From NCBI GenBank assembly GCA_039927975.1, contig JBDSTZ010000571.1, positions 1 through 15,831 of the forward strand: DNA of 15,831 nucleotides, in the 5' to 3' direction. A program made the position numbers and the translations under genes. Origin of the DNA: JBDSTZ01 sp039927975. GTDB taxonomy: Bacteria > Pseudomonadota > Gammaproteobacteria > Burkholderiales > Burkholderiaceae_D. Under the pieces are notes generated by a model. It saw only the letters and a program-made list of their open reading frames with translations. It was not told the origin of the DNA and ran no database searches. Positions 1-7,475 of this stretch are shown here, piece after piece. Position 1 is the stretch's first letter. Each line of letters starts with the position of its first letter.

Positions 1-684
1 GTCGAAGCGCTCGGCCAACTGGCCGCGCAATTCGGCGCCTGGGTGCGCCTGCACTACGTTTATCCCTACCCGCACGTCGATCAGATCATCCCGATGATGA
101 CCGGCGGCTCGGTGCTGCCTTACCTCGACGTGCCGCTCCAGCACGCGCATCCCGATGTGCTCAAGCGCATGAAGCGTCCGGCCAGCGGTGAAAAGAATCT
201 CGACCGTATCCAGGCCTGGCGCGCGATGAATCCGGACCTGACGATCCGCTCGACCTTCATCGCCGGCTTCCCCGGCGAGACCGAGGCTGAATTCGAGTAC
301 CTGCTCGACTTCCTCAAGGAAGCGCAAATCGACCGCCTCGGCTGCTTCGCCTATTCGCCGGTCGAAGGCGCGACCGCCAATCTGCTCGACAATCCGGTGC
401 CGGAAGAAGTGCGTGAAGAGCGCCGCGCGCGCGTCATGCTGCTGCAAGAGGAAATCTCGGCCAAGCGCCTGCAGGCGAAAGTCGGCAAGACCATCCGCGT
501 GCTGGTCGATGAAGTCGGCCGCACCGAGGCCATCGGCCGCTCGTCCGCCGACGCGCCGGAAATCGACGGCGTGGTGCACATCAAGCGCTCGCTGGTGCAG
601 GGCAAAAAACTCAGTGTCGGCGAGTTCGCCGTCGTGACCGTCACCGCCGCCGACGCGCACGACCTGTGGGCTTCGGTCACCTGA
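1..684 (+). CDS. rimO: Ribosomal protein S12 methylthiotransferase RimO (C-terminal part)
   Basis: RimO is a radical-SAM enzyme that adds a methylthio group to a conserved aspartate of ribosomal protein S12. The window opens inside the gene in frame 1, so the N-terminal domain and the iron-sulfur cysteine motif lie outside; 227 residues are visible. The reading frame is open from base 1, and the GTG at 43 is an internal codon, not a start. Seen directly: the radical-SAM barrel stretch with YPHVDQIIPMM, LPYLDVPLQHAHPDVLKRM and the TFIAGFPGETEAEF segment, followed by a C-terminal TRAM-type domain of about 65 residues (from GKTIRVLVDE to the end). These match RimO better than the related tRNA enzyme MiaB. 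The stop TGA is 46 bp before the metC ATG on the same strand. Confidence 0.93.
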   Translation, partial: VEALGQLAAQFGAWVRLHYVYPYPHVDQIIPMMTGGSVLPYLDVPLQHAHPDVLKRMKRPASGEKNLDRIQAWRAMNPDLTIRSTFIAGFPGETEAEFEYLLDFLKEAQIDRLGCFAYSPVEGATANLLDNPVPEEVREERRARVMLLQEEISAKRLQAKVGKTIRVLVDEVGRTEAIGRSSADAPEIDGVVHIKRSLVQGKKLSVGEFAVVTVTAADAHDLWASVT

Positions 685-730
685 TCGTGTCGGCGGCCAC
701 TTATCGGCGTCCATCTTGCAAGCGTCCATC

Positions 731-1891
731 ATGAGCAAACCTTCCCTGCAAACCACGCTGGTCCGGAGCGACTACCTTGCGCCGGAGGGGTTTGGCGCGC
801 TGACGACCCCGATCCACCATGCGTCGACGGTCCTGTTCAAGGACGTCGCCAGCATGCGTTCGGGCCAGTGGAAAGAGAAGAACGCCTATACCTACGGCCT
901 GCACGGCACGCCGACCACCTTCACGCTCGAAGCGCGGCTGGCTGAAATCGAGGATGGCAAGCATTGCCTGCTGGCGCCAAGCGGCCTGGCGGCCATCGCC
1001 ATGGTCGACTTCGCGCTGCTCAAAACCGGCGACGATGTGCTCCTGCCCGACAACGTCTACAACCCGAACCGCGAGCTGGGCAAGTGGCTGGCCGACTTCG
1101 GCGTCACCGCGCGCTACTACGATCCGCTGATCGGCGAGGGCATCGCCGCGCTGATCCACCCGAACACGAAGCTGATCTGGACCGAGGCGCCCGGCTCGGT
1201 GTCGATGGAAGTGCCGGACTTGCCGGCCATCTGCAAGGCGGCCCGCGCGCGCGGCGTGATCGTCGCGCTCGACAACACCTGGTCGGGCGGCGTCGGCCTC
1301 AAGGCCTTCGACCTGGGCGTCGACATCGTGATGCAGGCGCTGACGAAATACCATTCGGGCGGCTCGGATGTGCTGATGGGTGCGCTCATCACGCGCGACC
1401 GCGCGCTCAACGACCGCCTGGCGCTGGCGCACATGCGGCTTGGCATGGGCGTCGGCGCCGACGACGCCTACCTGGTGTTGCGTGGCTTGCCGACGCTCAA
1501 ATTGCGCTTCGACGCCCACGACGCCGGCGCGCGCAAGGTCGCCACCTGGATGAAAGCCCGGCCCGAGATAAGCAAAGTGCTGCACCCCGCGTTTGAAGAC
1601 TGTCCCGGCCACGCCAACTGGCAGCGCGATTTTACCGGGGCAGGGGGCTTGTTCTCGGTGCTGTTCGACGCCCGCTACAGCGAGGAGCAAACCGACCGCT
1701 TCGTCGATGCCCTCACGCGCTTCGGTCTAGGCTACAGCTGGGGCGGCGCCGCCAGCTTGGTGATGCCTTACCGCATACAGGCGATGCGACGCGACTGGCA
1801 TGACGCCGGCATCCTCGTGCGCCTGAACATCGGCCTGGAAGACCCGGACGACCTGATCGCCGACCTGGCTCAGGCGCTCGCGCAACTCTGA
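731..1891 (+). CDS. metC: Cystathionine beta-lyase (PLP-dependent)
   Basis: This enzyme cleaves cystathionine to homocysteine, pyruvate and ammonia in methionine synthesis, in the cytosol. The protein has 386 residues, the usual length for Cys/Met-metabolism PLP enzymes. Seen directly: the YTYGLHGTPTT phosphate-binding stretch (about 53-63), PSGLAA (83-88), D181 in ALDNTWSGG expected to contact the pyridine nitrogen, and the Schiff-base lysine K206 in LTKYHSGGSD, which resembles the TKY-GHSD form of MetC rather than the form typical of MetB or MetZ. An in-frame TTG at 716 would add five residues, but the ATG at 731 fits the family N-terminus better. No strong ribosome binding site precedes either. 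A 9-bp direct repeat (GCGTCCATC at 707-715 and 722-730) lies just upstream. The gene converges with the next one at a gap of 7 bp. Related gamma-lyases cannot be excluded from sequence alone. Confidence 0.88.
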   Translation: MSKPSLQTTLVRSDYLAPEGFGALTTPIHHASTVLFKDVASMRSGQWKEKNAYTYGLHGTPTTFTLEARLAEIEDGKHCLLAPSGLAAIAMVDFALLKTGDDVLLPDNVYNPNRELGKWLADFGVTARYYDPLIGEGIAALIHPNTKLIWTEAPGSVSMEVPDLPAICKAARARGVIVALDNTWSGGVGLKAFDLGVDIVMQALTKYHSGGSDVLMGALITRDRALNDRLALAHMRLGMGVGADDAYLVLRGLPTLKLRFDAHDAGARKVATWMKARPEISKVLHPAFEDCPGHANWQRDFTGAGGLFSVLFDARYSEEQTDRFVDALTRFGLGYSWGGAASLVMPYRIQAMRRDWHDAGILVRLNIGLEDPDDLIADLAQALAQL

Positions 1892-1898
1892 CCGGACA

Positions 1899-2261
1899 CT
1901 ACACCGGCATCGCCCGGTTGTTGTTCAGGTCGACGAAACCCTTGATCAGGCGGTAGGCCTTCCACAGCCAGACCACGCCCCAGATCAGCATGGCGAGTGG
2001 AATGCCGATAAACGTCACAAACACCACCCAGCCCACCACCATCCACACCGCGTAGAACCAGAACGAGCGGATCATCCAGGTGTGATGGCTGTAGACCAGC
2101 GTGCCTTCGGAATAGGGCCGCTTGACGTAGTTGAAGATCAGCGGCAAGAAGGACAGCAGCCCGAGCGAAAAGAAAAACGTCAGCGCGTGGGCAATGTAGA
2201 GAATGCGGGCGAACTGCTTTGCTTCTTCCTGCGTTGAATCGAGAACCAGCGACTGCGACAT
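1899..2261 (-). CDS. Small inner-membrane protein, DUF4870-like
   Basis: This is a 120-residue membrane protein of unknown function. Seen directly: a polar N-terminus of about 18 residues, a hydrophobic segment at about 20-43, then two closely spaced segments at about 66-85 and 86-102, and a short polar tail. The segment SHHTWMIRSFWFY (58-70) followed later by YRLIKG (103-108) resembles the conserved core of small DUF4870-type proteins, which often sit beside unrelated housekeeping genes. The ATG at 2261 is well placed behind GGAGG with a 5-nt spacer. A TACAAT -10 box lies about 28 nt upstream, so the gene probably has its own promoter. The family assignment is from recall of motif shape, and no function should be inferred. 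Confidence 0.75.
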   Translation of the reverse strand: MSQSLVLDSTQEEAKQFARILYIAHALTFFFSLGLLSFLPLIFNYVKRPYSEGTLVYSHHTWMIRSFWFYAVWMVVGWVVFVTFIGIPLAMLIWGVVWLWKAYRLIKGFVDLNNNRAMPV

Positions 2262-2288
2262 GGCGCCCTCCAGTGTTCAGATGACCCG

Positions 2289-2294
2289 ATTGTA
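2289..2294 (-). promoter_or_regulatory. Candidate -10 box for the DUF4870-like gene
   Basis: TACAAT is read on the minus strand, 28 bases before the ATG at 2261. No good -35 hexamer lies at 16-18 bp; the nearest weak match is TTATCG at 19 bp (2314-2319). It is identical to the -10 box of the livK promoter. Confidence 0.4.
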
Positions 2295-2323
2295 GCAGCC
2301 GACGATATTTTTTCGATAAGGGT

Positions 2324-2770
2324 TCAATCGTGCGGGCCCGCGTTGGCGTTGGCCCAGGCCACGATGCCTGCAGCGTCCATCGCGCCGGGCTGGCGCGCGA
2401 CTTCGCGGCCGTTGCGAAACAGCGCCAGGGTAGGAATGCTGCGGATGTTGTAGCGCGCGGCAAGGTCTTGCGCCGCCTCGGTGTCGACTTTCAGCAAGCG
2501 CATATGCGGTTCGAGCCGCTGCGCCGCCTGCTGGTAGGCCGGCGCCATCATCTTGCACGGCCCACACCAGGCGGCCCAGAAATCGACCAGCACCGGAATG
2601 TCGTTGCGCGTGATGTGCTTGTCGAACTGCGCGCTGCCGACGTCGAGCGGACGCGCCAGGAACAGCGCCTTGGCGCACTTGCCGCACACCGGCTGGTCGC
2701 CCATCCGCTCCTGGGCGACGCGGTTGACGGCCGCGCAATGCGGGCAAACAAGATGGTGGGACTCGCTCAT
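2324..2770 (-). CDS. trxC: Thioredoxin 2 (zinc-ribbon thioredoxin)
   Basis: TrxC reduces disulfides in cytosolic proteins, using electrons from thioredoxin reductase, and in enterobacteria is part of the oxidative stress response. The 148-residue protein matches the family length. Seen directly: an N-terminal zinc ribbon with C9-x2-C12 and C29-x2-C32, then a thioredoxin fold with the active site WCGPC (C69, C72) and the cis-proline P113 in RSIPTLALF. The zinc ribbon separates it from ordinary TrxA. The frame stays open well upstream of the start. ATG 2770 is chosen because MSESHHLVCPHC is the standard TrxC N-terminus and GGAG lies 7 nt before it. A TACAAT -10 box lies 35 nt upstream. The neighbouring stress protein on the same strand fits a redox or stress theme, but the 80-bp gap argues against a tight operon. 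Confidence 0.95.
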   Translation of the reverse strand: MSESHHLVCPHCAAVNRVAQERMGDQPVCGKCAKALFLARPLDVGSAQFDKHITRNDIPVLVDFWAAWCGPCKMMAPAYQQAAQRLEPHMRLLKVDTEAAQDLAARYNIRSIPTLALFRNGREVARQPGAMDAAGIVAWANANAGPHD

Positions 2771-2805
2771 GCCGATGCTCCGCTTGATGGTTTGATCATG
2801 GCGGT

Positions 2806-2811
2806 ATTGTA
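2806..2811 (-). promoter_or_regulatory. Candidate -10 box for trxC
   Basis: TACAAT is read on the minus strand, 35 bases before the trxC ATG. No recognisable -35 hexamer lies at 16-18 bp, so an activator may be needed. In enterobacteria trxC is OxyR-dependent, but I cannot identify an OxyR site here. Confidence 0.4.
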
Positions 2812-2850
2812 AATGCTCGGCGCGGGCGGCGTCGTCCCGCTGTCTGCACG

Positions 2851-3387
2851 CTAGACGCGAATATTGCCCTCGATGGAATCGTCGAGCGTCTTGCCGACCG
2901 CCGCGCCAAGCATCATCTTGGCGCCCGCCACCATCCGGCCATGCTTTGTGTCCCAGTAATAGGCGTGCGTCGGCGCGACCTTGATGACGGTGATGCGCGG
3001 ATCGTCCTCGCCTTCGGTGAACCAGGTCTTCATGACGAAGTTCCACAGCTCGCGGATCTTGGCCATGTCCTGCGAGACGCTGGCGATGCCGCCCAGGTGC
3101 AGGAACTCGGCATGCGCCGAACCCTGGAAATACAGGGTGACCGCCGGATCGTCCTGCAGCTCGCGGTTCTTGTAGCTGTCGTTCGCGCTGAGGAACCACA
3201 GATTGCCCTGGTCATCGACCTGCTGCACGCTCATCGGCCGCACCCCGGCGGTGGGGCCGCTGTGGCCGCGCGTGCAGAAGAAGCAGGTCTGGGCGCTCTT
3301 GACCAGTTCCTTGATTTTGTCGACCGCCTGCTTGCCGGCCAGGTCGTCGTGATTGTCTTCCGCTTGATTGCGATTGATCGAGTCCAT
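2851..3387 (-). CDS. Pyridoxamine 5'-phosphate oxidase-fold general stress protein
   Basis: This belongs to the split-barrel flavin-binding family often annotated as general stress protein 26 (COG3871 type); the substrate is unknown. The protein has 178 residues. Seen directly: the barrel strands with GVRPMSVQQVDDQGNLWFLS (48-67), PAVTLYFQG (81-89) and HAEFLHLGGIASVS (92-105), the acidic helix segment KTWFTEGEDDP (120-130), and RITVIKVAPTHAYYWD (131-146), which follow the order expected for this family. ATG 3387 is preferred over the in-frame ATG at 3402 because GGAGG sits 8 nt before 3387. A Cys pair (C35, C38) in TCFFCTR lies in the first strand. The gene is divergent from the DUF72 gene and upstream of trxC on the same strand. 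Confidence 0.85.
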   Translation of the reverse strand: MDSINRNQAEDNHDDLAGKQAVDKIKELVKSAQTCFFCTRGHSGPTAGVRPMSVQQVDDQGNLWFLSANDSYKNRELQDDPAVTLYFQGSAHAEFLHLGGIASVSQDMAKIRELWNFVMKTWFTEGEDDPRITVIKVAPTHAYYWDTKHGRMVAGAKMMLGAAVGKTLDDSIEGNIRV

Positions 3388-3549
3388 GCTGCGTGCCTCC
3401 ATGCGTTTGCGTCGATGGAGTTCATGGTAAGGAGCTTCGGCGGGCGGGTGTGTGAGGCACTTAACGCTAGGCTGCTTTTTGTCTTGGACAATTGCGGGAC
3501 AGTCCCATCCGTGCGCGGGTCATCGCAGCTTATTTCGTACAATCCGCCA
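3388..3549. promoter_or_regulatory. Divergent intergenic region with a GGGAC-A-GTCCC palindrome
   Basis: This 162-bp gap separates two outward-reading genes. It holds the ribosome binding site of the minus-strand stress protein, a perfect 5-1-5 palindrome GGGACAGTCCC at 3496-3506, and an extra GGACA at 3486-3490, 11 bp before the GGACA at 3497-3501. A TACAAT box for the + strand is at 3538-3543. The palindrome lies about 44-54 bp before the predicted + start site, where a regulator could act, but no known operator was recognised. Confidence 0.3.
3538..3543 (+). promoter_or_regulatory. -10 box of a probably leaderless DUF72 mRNA
   Basis: TACAAT ends 6 bases before the A of the DUF72 ATG at 3550, so a transcript would begin at or next to the start codon. 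No purine-rich ribosome binding site precedes the ATG. No clear -35 hexamer was found at 16-18 bp. Confidence 0.5.
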
Positions 3550-4305
3550 ATGCCAGACACAGAGAACAAGACCATTGGAAAGTATTTGATCGGCTGCGCC
3601 GGCTGGTCGATTCCGCGCGAGGACGCGGCGGCATTTCCGGCCGAGGGCAGCCACCTCGAGCGCTACGCGCGGGTCTTCAAGGTCGCCGAAATCAACTCTT
3701 CATTTCACCGACCGCACCGGCCGCAAACCTACGCGCGCTGGGCCGCCAGCGTGCCCGACGATTTCCGCTTCTCGGTGAAGCTGCCGCGCACCATCACGCA
3801 TGATGCGCGGCTTGCCGATGTGGACACCTTGCTCGCGAGGTTCGTCGAAGAGGCGGGCGGGCTCGGCGACAAACTCGCGTGCCTGCTGTTTCAACTGCCG
3901 CCCAAGCTGGACTTTGACGCTCCGGTCGCGGCGCGCTTCGTGGCGCAGTTGCGTGAGCGTTTCGGCTGCATGCTGGCATGCGAGGCGCGCCATCCGAGCT
4001 GGTTCGACGACGAGGCCACGGCCTTGCTGACGCAATATGGTGTGACGCGGGTGATCGCCGATCCGGCCGCCGGCCAGAGTGGCCCGCACGTGCCGACCAC
4101 GGCCGACATCTACGTGCGCCTGCATGGTGCGCCGCGCGTGTATTACTCGCCATATTCCGAGGATTACCTGGCCGCGCTGGCGCGCGACATGACGGTCCAT
4201 GCCGGGGCAGGCAGAACGGTGTGGTGCATCTTCGATAATACGGCCTCGGGGGCCGCGACGCCGAACGCGCTGGCCTTGCAAGGCGCGCTGCGGCAAACCG
4301 ATTGA
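3550..4305 (+). CDS. DUF72 (YecE-like) family protein
   Basis: DUF72 proteins have a TIM-barrel-like fold and no settled function. The 251-residue length is typical. Seen directly, in order: IGCAGWS near the N-terminus (14-20), FKVAEINSSFHRPHR (43-57), FRFSVKLPRTITHD (72-85), LLFQLPPKLDFD (112-123), CEARHPSWF (144-152), IYVRLHGAPRVYYSPYS (187-203) and the C-terminal VWCIFDNTASGAATPNA (224-240). These are the family's hallmark blocks and all are present, so the gene looks intact. The frame is open for 600 bp upstream, but that part is antisense to other genes. ATG 3550 is the only Met before the first conserved block. It lacks a ribosome binding site and lies 6 nt after a TACAAT box, suggesting leaderless translation. 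The gene converges with the next one at a gap of 7 bp. Confidence 0.9.
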   Translation: MPDTENKTIGKYLIGCAGWSIPREDAAAFPAEGSHLERYARVFKVAEINSSFHRPHRPQTYARWAASVPDDFRFSVKLPRTITHDARLADVDTLLARFVEEAGGLGDKLACLLFQLPPKLDFDAPVAARFVAQLRERFGCMLACEARHPSWFDDEATALLTQYGVTRVIADPAAGQSGPHVPTTADIYVRLHGAPRVYYSPYSEDYLAALARDMTVHAGAGRTVWCIFDNTASGAATPNALALQGALRQTD

Positions 4306-4317
4306 GTGACGCTCAAT
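4301..4317. other. Small hairpin spanning two convergent stop codons
   Basis: ATTGAG (4301-4306), loop TGACG, CTCAAT (4312-4317) is a perfect 6-bp stem that contains the stop codons of both converging genes. There is no T-run on either side, so it is a weak terminator at best. Confidence 0.3.
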
Positions 4318-4981
4318 GCCCCAGACAGGGCACAGCGGCCTCCGCGGTGACGTGCGGATAACCGATCTGGATCGCCGCCACCTGCGCCTGCACCAGCGAA
4401 AGCTGCGGATTGAGCGACTTGACCAATGCCGCCGTCAGCGGCAGGTGCTGGTAGATGTGCTCGATGCTGGCCAGCGGCGGCTCGCACTCGAAATAGTCGC
4501 TGGCGTAATCGTAGTAGCAACTGGCCGGCGCCAACAGGATCGACAGGTAGGCCGACGAGCCGTCGTCGAGCTGGCGCATGGCCGGATCGGGATGGGCGAC
4601 CTGCGACCAGGCTGGGTCGCCGTGCCGGCGCCAGTAGCAGAAGCTCACCGTCTCCATCGAAAAGGCCGGCTCGTGCAGGAAGGACGCGAAGGCGTCGGGC
4701 AGCGCGCGCTGGGTCGCCATGGCGAGCGCGCGGGCATCGTGGCCGCTGGTCTCCAGGGTGTAGCCTTTGATGGCCGCGCCGGCCTCGCTCAGGTGCAGGA
4801 ACCAGTGGTCGCCTTCGCCGTTGTTCATCGAAGCCATTTCCTCGCCCACGCTCCAGGCGGCGTCGAAACTGAAATAACGGTACTGGAATTCAGGGCAGAT
4901 GATCGCGTCGAGCATGGCCAGCGCAATGGCGCGCTGGCGCAGGGTGCGAAGCTCGGGGAGAGAGTGGGGATGCAGCTGCAT
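4313..4981 (-). CDS. Conserved hypothetical protein
   Basis: No function is recognised. From ATG 4981 the protein has 222 residues and is soluble, with no signal peptide or membrane segment. Seen directly: an N-terminal helix-rich LPELRTLRQRAIALAMLDAI (8-27), then PEFQYRYFSFDAAWS (30-44) and EEMASMNNGEGDHWFLHLSE (47-66), aromatic-rich clusters SFCYWRRHGDPAW (113-125) and SCYYDYASDYFE (154-165), and a C-terminal IEHIYQHLPLTAALVKSLNP (173-192). The overall look recalls a widely distributed but uncharacterised bacterial family; this is recall, not a search. Start choice is uncertain: in-frame ATGs at 5014 and 5071 would add 11 and 30 residues, none has a good ribosome binding site, and 4981 has only a weak AAGG. 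The gene lies downstream of the histidine kinase on the same strand with a gap of about 150 bp. Confidence 0.6.
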   Translation of the reverse strand: MQLHPHSLPELRTLRQRAIALAMLDAIICPEFQYRYFSFDAAWSVGEEMASMNNGEGDHWFLHLSEAGAAIKGYTLETSGHDARALAMATQRALPDAFASFLHEPAFSMETVSFCYWRRHGDPAWSQVAHPDPAMRQLDDGSSAYLSILLAPASCYYDYASDYFECEPPLASIEHIYQHLPLTAALVKSLNPQLSLVQAQVAAIQIGYPHVTAEAAVPCLGH

Positions 4982-5127
4982 GGCGGCCTTGGGCAGATGC
5001 TTGCAAAACGCCATGAAAACAATCGTGCGGCGCTTGCAAACGGGGGAGATGTCGAGTACCCATAATCCCATACAAGCGAATTGAGCCGCAATAAATATCG
5101 CGCGATCCCCAGTTTTCCGGCGATTAT

Positions 5128-7350
5128 TCAGTTGTGCTCGGACAACGGTTTTGTCGAGAGAGCAAGCTGCAATTGTTCGATTGAAATCGGTTTGGTGAAA
5201 TGATGGTGGAAGCCGGCCTCAAAGGCGCGCTCGCGGTCGTCTTCGCTGCCGTAACCGGTCAGGGCGATCAGTTCGATGTGGGCGGTGGCCGGCTTGGCGC
5301 GCAGCGCGCGGGCGATGGCGTAGCCGTCCATGCCGGCCAGGCCGATATCGATGAAGGCCAGTTCCGGTTTCGCCGATTCGGCCAGCGCGATGGCGCGCGG
5401 ACCGCTGTCGACCGCCAGCACCTTGCAGCCGAGCATTTCCAGCAGCACGGTCAGCATGTCGCGCGCGTCGGGATTGTCCTCGACCAGCAAGATCCGGCGC
5501 GCGCTGCCGGTGGCCGGGGCCGCCGCGTCGCCCGCGCCCGGCGCTGGTTCGTCTAGCAGCGGCAGCCTGACCGTGACGGTGGTCCCCAGGCCCGGCCCGG
5601 CGCTGTCAATGGCGACCGTGCCGCCCTGCAGCTCGACCAGCCGGCGCACCAGCGACAGCCCGATGCCGAGTCCTCCCTGGGCCCGTTGCAGCGTCTGCTC
5701 GCCCTGCACGAAGATGGTGAACACGTGCGGCAGCAGCTCGCCAGGAATGCCCATGCCACTATCCTTGACCACCAGTTCGGCGAACTGGCCGCGATGGCGT
5801 ACGCCGACTTCGATGCGCCCGCCGTTGGGGCTGTACTTGATCGCGTTGTCGAGAATGTTGTCGATCACCTGCATCAGGCGCGTGAGGTCGGCCCGCACCG
5901 GCGACGGCGCGGCCTCGAGCACCAGTTCGAACCCCTTGGTGCGGCCAGCCGCGTGCAGGGTGTCGATGCAGCGGCCCACGGCCACGGCGAGGTCGACCGC
6001 AGCGCTGTCGAGCGTGAGCTTGCCCATCAGTGCTCGGTTGACCTGCAACAGGTCGTCGACCAGCTTGCGCAGGTGGTCGGTCTGGCGCCGCAGCACGCCG
6101 CGGGCGCGGGTGCGCACCGCCTCGTCGAGCGGGCGATCGCTGTCGAGCACGCTGACGGCGCTCGAGACGGCGCTGAGCGGATTGCGCAGTTCATGGCCCA
6201 GCATCGCCAGGAACTCGTCCTTGGCGGCGTTCTGTTCCTCGGCGCGCGCGCGGGCATCTTTTTCAAGCACCAGCAACTGGTTGCGTTCGCGCTCGACCGC
6301 CGCGCGGCTGCGCACCTCGTCCTGCAAGCGGTCGCTGGCGTCGCGGATGGCGCCGTTGAGCGCGTCCAGTTCGGCTACGCCGGACGGCGCCAGCGCACCC
6401 ACTGCGCGCCCGCGCCCGAGCAGGCGCGCCGCCTCGGCCGCGCCGCCGGCGAAGTGGATCAGCTTGCGGCCGGTGAACACCGTCAGGCCCAGCGCGGCCG
6501 CTATCGCGATCGCCAGCCCGGCGGCGATGGCCAGCACGCCGCGCCAGTCGGCCGCGTCGACTTCACTGGCCGGCACACCGAAAATGATCGACCAGTCCGA
6601 CAGCGTGGAGTGGGTGAAGCTGGCGTACACCTCGACGCCGTCGCGATTGATCATCTTGAGCGAACCAGTGTGGCCGGACCGCACCGCCTGCAAGGTGGGT
6701 GCGCTGGCGGGCTTGCCGACCAGGTGTTCGGCTTGCTGGCGGCGCGCGATGATCACGCCGTCGCCGTCGAGCACGGCGATCGACCAGCTGGCCGGGATCG
6801 CGCGGCTGGCGAACGCGCGGGCGAAAAATTCGGGCGAAAACGCTTGCGACAAAATGTAGCGCTGGCCCGAGGCCGAGGTGACCGCCAGTTCGACCATCAC
6901 GAAATTATTGTTCAGCGCGGCGCCCCAGCGCATGCGCGACACGTTCGGTTTGTCGGTGTTGAGCAACTCGGCGACCTGGTCGGGATCCGGCCGCTTCGCC
7001 AGTTTTCCCTCGCCGAACGGGCGGCGGGTGTTGAGCACTTGCTGGCCGTTGGTGTCGTACAGGATGATCCAGGCGCCGGGGCCGGCGTTGACTCCGGCCG
7101 ATTCCTTGTAAAAGCTTTCCAGGTCGCCCTTGGCCAGCGCCTGCGACGTGGCCAGCGCGCGCAACACCGCCTCGGCGCGCGCGATGTCGGCGTCGATCAC
7201 CATTGCGCTCAGGCGCACGCTGTCTTCGATGCGGCGGATCGCCGAGTCGTGCTGGGCGCCGATCAGCACCTTGAGCGCGATGCCGCAGAACACGGCGGCC
7301 GGCAGGAGAATGGCGCAGGCCAGCAGCAGGTAATGGGTGCGCAGCTTCAT
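5128..7350 (-). CDS. Hybrid sensor histidine kinase with C-terminal receiver domain
   Basis: This 740-residue inner-membrane kinase should autophosphorylate on histidine and pass the phosphate to its own receiver. Seen directly: transmembrane segment 1 (about 7-29), an extracytoplasmic sensor region (about 30-270, Cache-like by layout), transmembrane segment 2 (about 271-293), a HAMP-like and coiled stretch (300-375), a HisKA domain with H386 in GHELRNPLSA, an HATPase domain with N502 in NILDNAIKYSPNGG, and the DSGMGIP and GGLGIGLSLV boxes. An Ala/Gly/Pro linker (601-617) leads to a receiver with E624-D625, phosphoacceptor D668, T698 and K720. No DNA-binding output is attached, and no partner regulator is in the window. 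ATG 7350 begins the first membrane segment; its leader is C-rich on the coding strand and has no ribosome binding site. The ligand is unknown. Confidence 0.93.
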   Translation of the reverse strand: MKLRTHYLLLACAILLPAAVFCGIALKVLIGAQHDSAIRRIEDSVRLSAMVIDADIARAEAVLRALATSQALAKGDLESFYKESAGVNAGPGAWIILYDTNGQQVLNTRRPFGEGKLAKRPDPDQVAELLNTDKPNVSRMRWGAALNNNFVMVELAVTSASGQRYILSQAFSPEFFARAFASRAIPASWSIAVLDGDGVIIARRQQAEHLVGKPASAPTLQAVRSGHTGSLKMINRDGVEVYASFTHSTLSDWSIIFGVPASEVDAADWRGVLAIAAGLAIAIAAALGLTVFTGRKLIHFAGGAAEAARLLGRGRAVGALAPSGVAELDALNGAIRDASDRLQDEVRSRAAVERERNQLLVLEKDARARAEEQNAAKDEFLAMLGHELRNPLSAVSSAVSVLDSDRPLDEAVRTRARGVLRRQTDHLRKLVDDLLQVNRALMGKLTLDSAAVDLAVAVGRCIDTLHAAGRTKGFELVLEAAPSPVRADLTRLMQVIDNILDNAIKYSPNGGRIEVGVRHRGQFAELVVKDSGMGIPGELLPHVFTIFVQGEQTLQRAQGGLGIGLSLVRRLVELQGGTVAIDSAGPGLGTTVTVRLPLLDEPAPGAGDAAAPATGSARRILLVEDNPDARDMLTVLLEMLGCKVLAVDSGPRAIALAESAKPELAFIDIGLAGMDGYAIARALRAKPATAHIELIALTGYGSEDDRERAFEAGFHHHFTKPISIEQLQLALSTKPLSEHN

Positions 7351-7475
7351 GCGGCGGTGGCGGCGGGCGGCGGCGAGGACTTGGTCGGCATCAGGAGGAT
7401 TTAATAATTTACAGGGGGCATTTTACATGAGCAGGTGTCGCGAAAATGTCTCTGTTGCAAGCGTGCGCGCCATCG

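Noticed and set aside
707..730. 9-bp direct repeat GCGTCCATC before metC
   Set aside because: It is short, lies 15 bp apart just before the start codon and shows no palindrome or promoter link; probably chance or a small duplication.
701..1690. A 329-codon minus-strand frame opposite metC
   Set aside because: It has an Arg/Gly/Val/His-rich shadow composition and overlaps the well-supported metC.
2771..3199. Upstream extension of the trxC frame
   Set aside because: It lies in another frame over the PPOX-fold gene; TrxC proteins start at the zinc ribbon, and ATG 2770 has a ribosome binding site.
2941..3549. Upstream extension of the DUF72 frame by about 200 codons
   Set aside because: It is antisense to the PPOX-fold gene, and the DUF72 family begins just before the first conserved block at ATG 3550.
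5330..7404. Very long open frames on the + strand opposite the histidine kinase (509 and 572 codons)
   Set aside because: They are antisense to a kinase with every motif intact; the products are Arg/Ala/Ser- or Ala/Gly/Arg/His-rich with no domain, as expected of shadow frames in high-GC DNA.
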